Shown here piece by piece: positions 1 to 8,198 of a DNA stretch of 64,000 bases (within the stretch, counting starts at the first letter, position 1; each line of letters opens with the position of its first letter). Position numbers and translations under genes: made by a program. The DNA comes from Pseudomonadota bacterium (GTDB lineage Bacteria; Myxococcota_A; Polyangia; Polyangiales; Polyangiaceae): positions 1 through 64,000 of the forward strand of contig JAFAER010000102.1 of NCBI GenBank assembly GCA_023423895.1, written 5' to 3'. A model generated the notes under the pieces. That model ran no database searches and was not told where the DNA came from. It worked only from the letters and a program-made list of their open reading frames with translations.

Positions 1-2
1 AC

Positions 3-230
3 ATCGCGGAGGGGGCCGGCAAGGTTTCGAAGGCCGACAAGCGGCGCTACTACCTGACGGCGCGAGGCTCCGCGACGGAGTCCGCGGCGCTGCTCGATGC
101 GTGCCTGCGGCTGAAGCTCCTGGACACTGGGCCGCACGAGGCGGGCAAGGAGACGGTCGTACGCATCGTCTCGATGCTCATCCGCCTCGCTCAGGCCTGC
201 GAAGAACCGCGCGCGCGGTCAGATCCGTAG
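3..230 (+). CDS. Four-helix bundle protein (S23/IVP type), 3' part only
   Basis: The frame is open from the window edge to TAG at 228-230 and gives 75 residues with no start, so the 5' part lies outside. The reading begins IAEGAGKVSKADKRRYY and continues with TARGSATESAALLDACLRL, the middle and C-terminal signature of the small four-helix-bundle family first seen in 23S rRNA intervening sequences (about 120 residues complete). The family function is unknown; many members are stand-alone chromosomal genes. The gene ends just before a decayed transposase fragment on the other strand. Confidence 0.75.
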   Translation: MAEGAGKVSKADKRRYYLTARGSATESAALLDACLRLKLLDTGPHEAGKETVVRIVSMLIRLAQACEEPRARSDP

Positions 231-446
231 CCAGAGCATCGCACACCCGAGCGCCACCACGTCACCACGGCGGCGTAGCCGACCTCCCTCCGGGAGGTCG
301 CGCCATGGCACGCCCGTGCGTCGCCACCAGAGCGCGGCTTCGATGAAGTTCCGATCGTCGCGCCCTCGGCGCCCAGAGCGGCGTTGCGAGAGCAGCACGT
401 GCTCGACCTTCGCCCACTGCTCGTCGCGCAGCTGCCTGCGAACCAT
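219..446 (-). pseudogene. Truncated IS5-type (IS427-like) transposase N-terminus
   Basis: Read on the minus strand from ATG at 446, the peptide starts MVRRQLRDEQW and continues with GRRGRDDRNFIEAALWW and RTGVPWRDLPE. This is the conserved N-terminal region (DUF4096-like) of IS5-family transposases. After DLPE the similarity stops abruptly near 276 and the frame continues as unrelated sequence to a stop, so the DDE catalytic core is missing. No terminal inverted repeat was recognised. It is a dead insertion-sequence relic. Confidence 0.7.
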
Positions 447-611
447 GCATCGACATGGAGCATGCTGAACACCCGATGGAAAGGCCGTGCAGTGAGCACA
501 GCAAGTTCCGCTCGGACCCGATCGGGCACGGGCACGGGCACGGGCACGGGCACGGGCACGGAGAGACCGAGCCTGTTCAGGGACACGCCCTGGACGCTCG
601 AGACCCGCGCT
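231..611. other. Intergenic segment with IS relic and microsatellite
   Basis: Between the four-helix-bundle gene and the YfhO-like gene there is no intact gene. The segment holds the transposase fragment and the GGGCAC tract described separately. Short open frames on both strands here lack recognisable domains. Confidence 0.6.
524..560. repeat. GGGCAC hexanucleotide tandem repeat, 6 copies
   Basis: Six perfect head-to-tail copies of GGGCAC plus one base lie between the transposase relic and the stop of the YfhO-like gene at 612. The unit is a multiple of three, and no credible gene covers it. A slippage-prone microsatellite in intergenic DNA is the simplest reading. Confidence 0.9.
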
Positions 612-2918
612 TCAGCGGACGACGAACGACCCGAGCAGGATTCGGTTGTCGTTCACCGTCGTGTTGCCGGGCTCCGTGATCCTCGCGCGGCCACGGCGGC
701 CGGAGACGTGACCGAAGCCGAGCCACACGTCGTATTCGCCGCGTGCGGCCTTGCCGACGTGCACGCCGAACGAGTCCTGGATGACGTAGCCCTCCGGCGA
801 TTCCGACAGATAGAAGCTCCCGCCGACGACCTGATGGTCGGCGTTCAGGAACTCGAGCGGCCGTTCCTTCTTCTCCTTCTCGTTTTGTGGAGGCGGAATG
901 GGCTCTTGTCCTTCGCGGCGGACCACGTGGACGAACACGCCCGTCGTCCTCGGCATCGCGCCCGTCCGTCGGAAGTAGACGTCGATGGTGAGGTTCTTCA
1001 GCGGATCCGGACCGGACACGCGAGCGCCGTCGACCACGATCGGAAGGTCGAACTGGGCTCCGATCTTCTTCGCGTCAGGTGCGGGCCCCGACACGATCGC
1101 CGGTGAGCCGTTCGCGTTGCGCATCGCCGGCGGCGGATAGCGCGGCTCGTCCCAGGTCGCGATGAACACGCCGAGCACGGCCCACGGGGCGAGGACGAGC
1201 GCCGCCGAACGGACGACGGTTCCGCGCCGGAAGGGAACGCGGCCGCGACGTGTGCCCCACCCGATGCCGACGAGCGCGACCAGCGCGACGAGCGTCACGA
1301 CGCCGCCCGTCAGCGCCGAGCGCGGCCGGAAAGAGAGCGTGACGTCGTTTTCCCCCGCCGGCAGCTCGACGGCGAGGAGGCCCTCCTGCGACACGACTGT
1401 GCCGACGGACGCGCGCCAGCCCGGGTGCCAGTTCTGATTCACGAGGAGCCGACCGGCGCTCGCCATCGACGCGTGCACGACGATCTCGTTGGGCGACCAT
1501 GCGATGCGCCGCGCCTTGCCGACCTGCGGATCGGCGACGTACTCCTCGGCCACGAGGTCGCCACGCAGCAGCGAAGACATCGTGACCGGATGCGTCTCCC
1601 AGCACGAGAGCGAGCCAGCGCCGATCCCCGTGTAGTGAGCGGCGAGCCAGCGGTTGCCACGGGCCTGACGGAACTCCTGCATTCGGTCGACCACGACGGC
1701 CCCGAGCTCGCGCGCCTTGTTCACGTCGGCGAACGTCGAGATCTGCGCCACGATCGTGCCGGCGACGGCCAGCGTCAGCACGGCATGCGCGCCGAAGCGC
1801 CACTTCTTGCCGTCGCCTAGGCGAGGGATCCGGGCGAGCGCATTCGCAGCCGGCTCGCATGCGTACAGGATGGCGACCCACAAGAAGCGCTCCGGATACC
1901 GCAGCGCAGAGAAGACCGGGAGCTCTCTCAGCAGCGCGAAGAGCGCAGGCTTGCGCGCATATCCCGCGGCGAGCCAGAGGAACACGATGATGATGACCAG
2001 CGGACGGAGCGACTTTCGATCCGAACCGCCGAGCGCGATCAGCGCGAGGAACGCTGCGCCGACGAAGAAACTGCCCGGGTCTTCGACGTCGCCGTTCTTC
2101 ACCTCGAGTGCCTTCACGAGGAAGAAGAGAAGGCTCTTCGGCGCGTGGCCGGGCGTCCCCGCCATGATGCGCGGCTGCGCCGACAATGTCTCGGCGAGTG
2201 GAAGCAGTCGCACGGCCGCCAACGCGAGCATGAAGCTGCCGAGCGCCACGAGCATGACGACGGCGCGTCCTCTTCGAGGCGGCGGCTGTTCGAGGATCGA
2301 TCGCAGCGCCTCGATCGTCGCGGCGACAGCGACGATCGGCGCGGCGAACGTGCCGCCGAACCCGATCATCACCGCAAACGCGATAGCGCCGACGAGGATG
2401 CCGCGACTGCGCCCCCGCGCGGTCAGCGCAATCCCGAACAGGATCCAGGGCACGAGCTCGAAGCCGAAGAAGTTCGTCCAACCCCGGAACCACGAGACGG
2501 CGAAGTGGCCGGAGAGAGCGAAGATGGGGGCGACGCGGAGCGCTGCGGACGCGTCGTTGACGCGGAGCCGCAGCCAGCGGTACGTGCCCTCCATCCCGAG
2601 GATGGTGAAGAAGAAGACGACGAGCGGCTCGGCGCGCTCGGCGCCGAACAGCAGACTGAGCAGAAACGGCGGCGAGGCGAACCGGCTCTGCGGCTCACCG
2701 AGGCCGTAGATGCCGCCGCAATACCAGGGGTCCCAGAGCGGGAGCTGGCCGAAACGGCGTACCGTGTCGACCGCGGCGCGCTCGTGCAGCGTGAGCACCT
2801 GCGCGTCGCGGAACTCGTTGAGCCATCCCGCCATGGGCAACATCACCCAGACGACCGCGGTCGCGATCAACGCGAAGATGGCAATGCGTACAGCCGTGCG
2901 TTCGGCGAGGCGACCCAT
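612..2918 (-). CDS. YfhO-like multi-pass membrane protein
   Basis: A 768-residue integral membrane protein. After a short basic N-terminus there is a TM helix, then a luminal segment containing LPLWDPWYCGG, followed by about ten hydrophobic helices to residue ~420. A soluble part contains NQNWHPGWRASVG, typical of YfhO-family proteins (glycosyl transfer or undecaprenyl-linked glycan modification at the outer face). Further helices follow near 555-610, and the last ~150 residues look like a beta-sandwich. It is the last gene of a five-gene operon whose first gene starts at 7122; the gap to the gene upstream is 6 nt. The family is moderately certain; the substrate is unknown. Confidence 0.7.
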   Translation of the reverse strand: MGRLAERTAVRIAIFALIATAVVWVMLPMAGWLNEFRDAQVLTLHERAAVDTVRRFGQLPLWDPWYCGGIYGLGEPQSRFASPPFLLSLLFGAERAEPLVVFFFTILGMEGTYRWLRLRVNDASAALRVAPIFALSGHFAVSWFRGWTNFFGFELVPWILFGIALTARGRSRGILVGAIAFAVMIGFGGTFAAPIVAVAATIEALRSILEQPPPRRGRAVVMLVALGSFMLALAAVRLLPLAETLSAQPRIMAGTPGHAPKSLLFFLVKALEVKNGDVEDPGSFFVGAAFLALIALGGSDRKSLRPLVIIIVFLWLAAGYARKPALFALLRELPVFSALRYPERFLWVAILYACEPAANALARIPRLGDGKKWRFGAHAVLTLAVAGTIVAQISTFADVNKARELGAVVVDRMQEFRQARGNRWLAAHYTGIGAGSLSCWETHPVTMSSLLRGDLVAEEYVADPQVGKARRIAWSPNEIVVHASMASAGRLLVNQNWHPGWRASVGTVVSQEGLLAVELPAGENDVTLSFRPRSALTGGVVTLVALVALVGIGWGTRRGRVPFRRGTVVRSAALVLAPWAVLGVFIATWDEPRYPPPAMRNANGSPAIVSGPAPDAKKIGAQFDLPIVVDGARVSGPDPLKNLTIDVYFRRTGAMPRTTGVFVHVVRREGQEPIPPPQNEKEKKERPLEFLNADHQVVGGSFYLSESPEGYVIQDSFGVHVGKAARGEYDVWLGFGHVSGRRGRARITEPGNTTVNDNRILLGSFVVR

Positions 2919-2924
2919 GACGCG

Positions 2925-3332
2925 TCAGTCGTAGAAAGGACGCGGCTTGCACGGCACCGCGCGGGCGTTGCGGTCGTCTGGCGCGTCCGGAGTCTTCGCC
3001 TTTCGGCTGTGGATGTCTTCGTCGATGGCTCGAAGCACGTCCTCCGTCCGGATGCCCTTCTGGCTCACGAGCTCCTCGACCTTCTGGTACTCGCGTCCGT
3101 GGAAGTCGTCGCGTTGCGACCAGTTGTCGGCAGGAAAGTTCTGCGTCGTCTCTTTGCTCCAGTCGCGTTCGAGCACGGCGATGGTCTGCGCGATCTCGGC
3201 GCGCTCATCCTCCGTCGCGGTCCGTCGTGCAGGCGGACCGGGGGCGTATGCCGCCTTCACGGTGACGAGGAGCACGCACGCCAGCACGACGGCGGCCGCA
3301 GGTAGGCTCGTTCGGAAATCCATCGCCCTCAT
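2925..3332 (-). CDS. Small exported hypothetical protein in glycan operon
   Basis: About 135 residues from ATG at 3332; an in-frame ATG at 3323 is an alternative. The N-terminus (MRAMDFRTSLPAAAVVLACV) has one hydrophobic segment ending near AYA, so it is a signal peptide or membrane anchor. The rest is charged and helical (EDERAEIAQTIAVLERDWSKE) and rich in Asp, Lys and Arg. I recognise no family. It lies 25 nt after the TMTC-like gene and 6 nt before the YfhO-like gene, so it is probably an accessory of that membrane machinery. Confidence 0.6.
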   Translation of the reverse strand: MRAMDFRTSLPAAAVVLACVLLVTVKAAYAPGPPARRTATEDERAEIAQTIAVLERDWSKETTQNFPADNWSQRDDFHGREYQKVEELVSQKGIRTEDVLRAIDEDIHSRKAKTPDAPDDRNARAVPCKPRPFYD

Positions 3333-3357
3333 CGCGACTCGCTCGTCCTCGCCGTCG

Positions 3358-5646
3358 TCAGTCCTTCGGGCCTTCGTTGTACCCGCGCGGACGGTACTTC
3401 GGATCGACGCCGTTGTGTTCCTCGCCGTGCTCGAGCACGTCACGCCCGATGTACTCGAGCCAGGAACCCGGATGTTTGTCCTTCAGCGTATCGAGCTCGG
3501 TCCGGACGTTCGAGCCTTCGGCAAGCTGCTTCTCGTCCCAGAGGCACTGGACGCCGAGCGCGATGAGGTTCACGTCATTGGGCGCGAGCTCGAAGCCCTT
3601 GACGTAGTGTGGCCACGCCTCGGGCGCGCGATGGAGCCGGCACAGCGTGTCGCCCAAGTACACGCTCGCCATGGGCCATTGCGGCGCGAGGTCGAGCGCG
3701 ATGCGGTTGGCAGCGAGGCGTGCCTCGAGGTCGCCGCGCGCGCCTTTCATGACGGAATAGTTGAGGTGCGCCTTGGCGCTTCGCGGGACCGCTCGGCGCG
3801 TGGCATCCCAGAACGACAGGTCGTCCGTGTAGTCGTTCGCATGGCGACGCGCGGCGAACGATTGGAAGAGGAAGAACGCGATCGTCCCTGCCACGAGGGC
3901 ACGTCGCGAGAGCGCGTCACGTGCCGCCGCTCGGTCGGCGAGCCAGCCGAAGAGAACGCCGAGCAACAGGCTCGTCCCGATGACCGGGAAGTACCAGAAA
4001 CGCTCGGCGCGGACGGTGGGCAGGAGCACCGGGATGTTCGAGACGGGGAAGAACGACAGCACCGTCCAGAGCATGCCGAACGCAACGAGGAGCGAAGCGT
4101 CGGCTCGACGCGTCGGCGCTGGCGCTCCCGTCGCGGGCGCAATGGTCTCGCTCTCCGCGCCCGGCGCGCCGTACGGCCACGGTGCGTCGTCGCCTGCTAG
4201 CAGCGGTAGCGGCGAGTCGCCCGGAGCTTCGGGCGCGACCGCGATCGCCGCCGCATCCGGTCGCTTGCGGAGTCGGCGCCAGGAACGAATGCCGAGCCAC
4301 GCGGCGAGCGGGAACGGCACGACGAGCGCGAGCCCTCCGAGGATGATCTCCGGGTTCAGCAGCGTCGGCGGTACGGGCTCCTGCGGGGCGGAGTAGTCGC
4401 CCGAGAGCGTGTGCGGGAAGACGACCTGCACGAGGCCGCGCCACCAGACGCGGAGCGCGCCGGCCACACGATGCAGGCCGTCCGCGTTGACGAGCGGATT
4501 GTTGAGCGGGTCCTTCGGCAACGTCGGCTGCGCGTACCAGCGCAACATCGCGGCGAACGTCCGGCCACCGAGGCCCTTGTGCGCATTCGCTTCGACCGAA
4601 AGCTCTTGTGGGAGCGCGGCAGGGAACATCCGTCGCCGCGCCTCGACGTAGAGGAGGAACGCGCCCCCGGCCGCCGCGAAGGCCACGACGGCGCGCACCC
4701 ACCGGCGAGGTTTGTCCGGATGGGTGGTCGGCGCGAGCAACAGCGCGCCGAGCGGGAGGAGCGGTACGCAGCAGAGCGCGCTCTCCTTCGAGTAGAGGCC
4801 GAACAGCGTGCCTAGGAAGACGCCGAGCGCCATCCAGGGGAGCTTCCGCGTCAGCGCGAGGAGCGCGAGGAGCGTCCCGGTTGCACCGAGCACGTCCGCG
4901 ATGCCGACGACGCCGCTCACGGCTTCGGTCAAGACGGCGCTCGCGGTGAAGGCGGCCCCGGCGATCCATGCGACGCCCCGGCGCTTCGTGAGCGCAAACG
5001 CGAGCACGCAGACGAGCGCACCGTTCACCCCGTGCAGGAGCACGTTCACCCAGTGGTGCAGAAACGGCGTCTGGTCCCGTGCGCCGAGCCCCCAGAGCGC
5101 GCGCCACACGAGGTTCGGTAGTGGCCGGTACGAGCCGATGCTGCGCTCCGGGCCGAGGCCCCAGAAGTCACGATAGAACGCGTCGATCCAGCGGAACTTC
5201 GGCTGCGCCTCCGCGATGCTCCGGACGTACGGATTGGCGAGGAGCGCCTCTTGCTCGTCGAAGATGAAGTTGGTCCGCGACGGATGCCTCGTGAAGAGGA
5301 TCATCGACAGGAAGCAGTACGGCACCAGCGCGAGCCCGAACGACGGATCGTCCCCGAGGAAGTAGTCGTGGATCCACTGCCGGAACGTGATGATGAACTT
5401 CGGCTTCGGTTCGTCGACGCTCGCGACCTCGGGTCCCCGCAGCGGAGCACCGTCTGCGTCGGTGAAGACAGGCAACTGCGTGAGCGGATCCGGTCGAGGC
5501 GTGACCGGGCGCTCGGCGGACGATTCGCTCAGCGCCGCGGCCGCCTCGAGCGAAGACGTGGCCGCCTCGAGCGAAGAAGCCGACGCGCTCGTTTCCTCAG
5601 CGAGCTTGCGAACGTCGCCTTCTTCTTTCTCCGCCTCGGGTACCAC
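3358..5646 (-). CDS. TMTC-like membrane glycosyltransferase with TPR-like tail
   Basis: 762 residues from a GTG at 5646; the start is uncertain because the purine-rich GGAGG directly abuts it. A ~110-residue hydrophilic N-terminus precedes about ten TM helices. The first loop has FDEQEALLANPYVR and SYRPLPNLVWR, then HHWVNVLLHG and YSKESALCCVPL, which match the GT-C-fold TMTC/O-mannosyltransferase-like family that uses lipid-linked sugars outside the membrane. The last ~130 residues (HLNYSVMKGARGDLEARLAANRIALDLAPQ, quoted in parts of the helix pairs) look like TPR repeats. Tight operon spacing with the SDR upstream (12 nt) and small gene downstream (25 nt) supports a role in glycan assembly. 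Confidence 0.7.
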   Translation of the reverse strand: MVPEAEKEEGDVRKLAEETSASASSLEAATSSLEAAAALSESSAERPVTPRPDPLTQLPVFTDADGAPLRGPEVASVDEPKPKFIITFRQWIHDYFLGDDPSFGLALVPYCFLSMILFTRHPSRTNFIFDEQEALLANPYVRSIAEAQPKFRWIDAFYRDFWGLGPERSIGSYRPLPNLVWRALWGLGARDQTPFLHHWVNVLLHGVNGALVCVLAFALTKRRGVAWIAGAAFTASAVLTEAVSGVVGIADVLGATGTLLALLALTRKLPWMALGVFLGTLFGLYSKESALCCVPLLPLGALLLAPTTHPDKPRRWVRAVVAFAAAGGAFLLYVEARRRMFPAALPQELSVEANAHKGLGGRTFAAMLRWYAQPTLPKDPLNNPLVNADGLHRVAGALRVWWRGLVQVVFPHTLSGDYSAPQEPVPPTLLNPEIILGGLALVVPFPLAAWLGIRSWRRLRKRPDAAAIAVAPEAPGDSPLPLLAGDDAPWPYGAPGAESETIAPATGAPAPTRRADASLLVAFGMLWTVLSFFPVSNIPVLLPTVRAERFWYFPVIGTSLLLGVLFGWLADRAAARDALSRRALVAGTIAFFLFQSFAARRHANDYTDDLSFWDATRRAVPRSAKAHLNYSVMKGARGDLEARLAANRIALDLAPQWPMASVYLGDTLCRLHRAPEAWPHYVKGFELAPNDVNLIALGVQCLWDEKQLAEGSNVRTELDTLKDKHPGSWLEYIGRDVLEHGEEHNGVDPKYRPRGYNEGPKD

Positions 5647-5658
5647 CCTCCGCCCCCG

Positions 5659-6498
5659 CTATTTTCCGAGCTCCGCGATGATGGCCGGTGGCGCAGGCGG
5701 CTCGTCGTCGGGGATGAGCCAGTTGTCGCCCCAGAGATGTGCGCCCCCGTCGATGTACCAGCACTCGCCGGTCACGAAGTGCGCCGCGTCCGATGCGAGG
5801 TAGACGATGAGCTCGGCGACCTCGCCCGCCGTGCCGAGACGCTTCATCGGCGTCTTCTTGCGGCTGAGCTCGACGAGCTCGGGCGGGTACTGATCCGTGC
5901 CCGTCGTGCGGATGACCCCCGGCGCGACGGCGTTGAGCTGGATGTTGTGTTGCGCCCACTCGACCGCGAGCGTGCGCGTCATGTTCTCGACCCCTGCCCG
6001 CGCCGCGCCGGTGTGGACCATTCCCGGGAACCCGCGCGCGATGTTCGCGATGACGTTCACGACCCGGCCGCGTCGCGCGGGGATCATGTGCTTCGTCGCG
6101 ACCGCCTGGGTCATGAAGAACGTGCCGTTCAGGTTGTTGCGGACGACCGCTTCCCAACCGCGAGGCGAGACGGTCTCGGCCGTGGTCGGAAACTGACCGC
6201 CGGCGTTGTTCACCAGGATCGTGGCGCGCCCGAGCTTCTCTCCGACGCCGTCGACGAATGCCTGGATGCCCTCGACCTCGCGGATGTCACAAGGCGCCGC
6301 GAAGACGTCGATTCCGGGCACGTCTTGGCGAAGCCGCGTCTCGGCGGCGGCGAGCTTCTCCGCGTTTCGCCCGCAGATGGCGACCTTCGCGCCGAGCTCT
6401 CCGAGCGAACGCGCGGTCGCGAGACCGATGCCACTTCCACCGCCGGTGATGATCGCGATGTGGCCTTCGAAGAGGCCCTTCCGGAAGATGCTCGGCAT
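5659..6498 (-). CDS. SDR-family oxidoreductase, trans-2-enoyl-CoA reductase-like
   Basis: 279 residues. The N-terminal cofactor motif TGGGSGIG and the LVNNAGG motif are classical SDR. The usual YxxxK is replaced by HTGAARAGV, with the following LAVEWAQHNIQLNAVAPGVI matching the PECR / 2,4-dienoyl-CoA reductase branch, where the acyl-CoA subfamily also departs from YxxxK. A conserved TGECWYIDGG lies near the C-terminus. The start is supported by GAGGTGA five bases before the ATG, overlapping the end of the upstream gene. The exact substrate is unknown; the operon context suggests a sugar or acyl group used in surface-glycan synthesis, whereas homology alone suggests an enoyl-CoA. Confidence 0.8.
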   Translation of the reverse strand: MPSIFRKGLFEGHIAIITGGGSGIGLATARSLGELGAKVAICGRNAEKLAAAETRLRQDVPGIDVFAAPCDIREVEGIQAFVDGVGEKLGRATILVNNAGGQFPTTAETVSPRGWEAVVRNNLNGTFFMTQAVATKHMIPARRGRVVNVIANIARGFPGMVHTGAARAGVENMTRTLAVEWAQHNIQLNAVAPGVIRTTGTDQYPPELVELSRKKTPMKRLGTAGEVAELIVYLASDAAHFVTGECWYIDGGAHLWGDNWLIPDDEPPAPPAIIAELGK

Positions 6499-6507
6499 CA
6501 GTTCACC

Positions 6508-7122
6508 TCATGCGACGCGGACGACCTCGCGCAGACCGTCGGGCGCGCGCTCCTTCACGAGCGTCCGTCCGCACGAGCACGTGCCGCGACCCTCGCTATC
6601 GTCCATCTGGACCTTCTTTCCACACGAGCAGACCCACGCGTAGATGCGCGCCGGGTTGCCCATCACGAGCGCGTGGTCGGGGACGTCCTTCGTCACGACC
6701 GCGCCCGACGCGACCATGGCCCAGCGCCCGATCGTCACGCCGCACACGATCGTCGAGTTCGCGCCGAGCGCCGCGCCCGCCTTCACGAGCGTAGGGGTGA
6801 CGTGCCAATCGTCGGCGCTCTTGAGCGACATGTCCGGGTTCACTGCCCGCGGGACCTTGTCGTTGGTGAAGCAGACGTGCGGCCCGACGAAGACGCCGTC
6901 TTCGATCGTCACGCCCGTGTAGATCGACGCGTTGTTCTGGATCTTGACGTTGTCCCCGATCGTCACGCCGCTGTCGATGTAGATGCCCTTGCCGAGGATG
7001 CATCCCTTGCCGATGCGGACGTTCTCTCGGATCTGGCAGAAGAGCCAAATCTGCGTGCCATCGCCGACGTCGGCATTTTCGGAAACGACGGAAGAAGAAT
7101 GGACCCGGATCGCGTTCGCCAT
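6508..7122 (-). CDS. Hexapeptide-repeat N-acetyltransferase (WbpD/WlbB-like)
   Basis: 204 residues. Successive hexapeptide turns (VRIGKGCILGKG, VTIGDNVKIQNN, VTIEDGVFVGP) form a left-handed beta helix. FTNDKVPRAVNPD and the following segment resemble UDP-2-acetamido-3-amino-2,3-dideoxy-glucuronate N-acetyltransferases and other nucleotide-sugar acyltransferases. The end adds two CSCG motifs (CSCGKKV and CSCGRTL) that look like a small zinc ribbon, as seen in some close relatives. It is the promoter-proximal gene of the five-gene operon running down to 612, and supplies an acylated sugar in the likely scheme. Confidence 0.85.
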   Translation of the reverse strand: MANAIRVHSSSVVSENADVGDGTQIWLFCQIRENVRIGKGCILGKGIYIDSGVTIGDNVKIQNNASIYTGVTIEDGVFVGPHVCFTNDKVPRAVNPDMSLKSADDWHVTPTLVKAGAALGANSTIVCGVTIGRWAMVASGAVVTKDVPDHALVMGNPARIYAWVCSCGKKVQMDDSEGRGTCSCGRTLVKERAPDGLREVVRVA

Positions 7123-7247
7123 CGAGGGGCGCCAGCATAGCGCGCGCGAGCGCAGGAACCGGCTCTTTTTCCGGGGCGACGGCGTGAAAATACGGCCGCT
7201 CCGGACGCCTCCGACGGACGGCTCAGCCGATGGTCCGGCCGCTTCGA

Positions 7248-7985
7248 TCAGCGCGCGGGCGCGTCGACGAGCGGCGGCAAGGGCAGCTTCGAGGCCCGAC
7301 GTGAAATCGCTTCACGCGCGAGCTCGTCTGCGCGCTCGTTGAGCGGGACGCCTGCGTGGCCGGGTACGTAGACGAGACGCCAGCCACGTCGCGTGGCGAG
7401 CGCGCTCTTCACGCTGGCGACGAGCTCCTGGTTCGCCTTCGCCTTCCAGCCCTTCGTCAGCACGCCGATCGAATACTGGCTGTCGGTGTGGACGACGGCC
7501 GAGGCTCCCGCCGGAACGAGCTCCGCAGCGCGCAGGATGCCCGTCAGCTCGGCGATGTTGTTCGTCGCGATGCCGAGGTACTCGTAGCCGTCGTGCATCT
7601 TTCCGCCCGGCTCGACGAGCACGATGCCGAGGCCAGCGGGTCCGGGATTGCCCGAGCACGCGCCGTCGGCGTAGACGGTCCACGCGTCCTTCGGCACCGC
7701 GTCCGGGGCGAGGGCCTTCGCCGCCGCGTCGGCCTTGCGCGCGTTCGATCGCTCTTCCTTGCTCGCCTGCTTCGGCGCCTCCTCACCCGGCACGACGGCG
7801 TCGTCGGGGAGGATCTCGTCGTCACCGGCGATGCGTTCGAGGTTCTTCGCGCCGGCGCGATACACGCGCGAATCGGTGGGCTTGTAACGGATCTCGACCC
7901 GCCCGCCTTGCGCGTCGAACGAGCCATCGGACTTCACGCGGGCGAGGACCTTTTGACCTCGTAGAACGGCTCGGATCCAGGGCAC
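7248..7985 (-). CDS. rnhA: Ribonuclease HI with N-terminal extension
   Basis: 245 residues from a GTG at 7985, chosen because the protein then begins MPWIRAVLRGQKV; no good ribosome site is visible. The RNase H domain covers about 101-232: the catalytic carboxylates are D107 (YADGACSGNPGP), E146 (NNIAELTG), D168 (VHTDSQYS) and D220 (NERADELA), with H210 in VYVPGHAG. All are present, so it should cleave RNA in RNA/DNA hybrids. The first 100 residues are an extra basic, alanine/lysine-rich part not found in E. coli RNase HI. It is transcribed away from gpmI. Confidence 0.9.
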   Translation of the reverse strand: MPWIRAVLRGQKVLARVKSDGSFDAQGGRVEIRYKPTDSRVYRAGAKNLERIAGDDEILPDDAVVPGEEAPKQASKEERSNARKADAAAKALAPDAVPKDAWTVYADGACSGNPGPAGLGIVLVEPGGKMHDGYEYLGIATNNIAELTGILRAAELVPAGASAVVHTDSQYSIGVLTKGWKAKANQELVASVKSALATRRGWRLVYVPGHAGVPLNERADELAREAISRRASKLPLPPLVDAPAR

Positions 7986-8198
7986 GACGCCGTGGTAAGC
8001 GATCGCGGTCCGCGGCTCAAGCCACAGCCGCGGCAGATCCGCCGCTCGCGGGGTCGAGCCCAAGCGCTCGCGGCTCCGCCTTGCGTGGTTTGCGGCGACC
8101 TGCCCTAGGGGCGAACTGCGGGAAGGGCAGGAAGGCCGCCGGGACGCCTTCTTCGTGAGCTGAGTGACGCGCCTCGATGCGCTATGGTCTGCGGCTCG

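Noticed and set aside
384..1106. Long plus-strand open frame over the YfhO-like gene
   Set aside because: It is a shadow of the real minus-strand gene; no domain, and its start runs through the GGGCAC tract as GT repeats.
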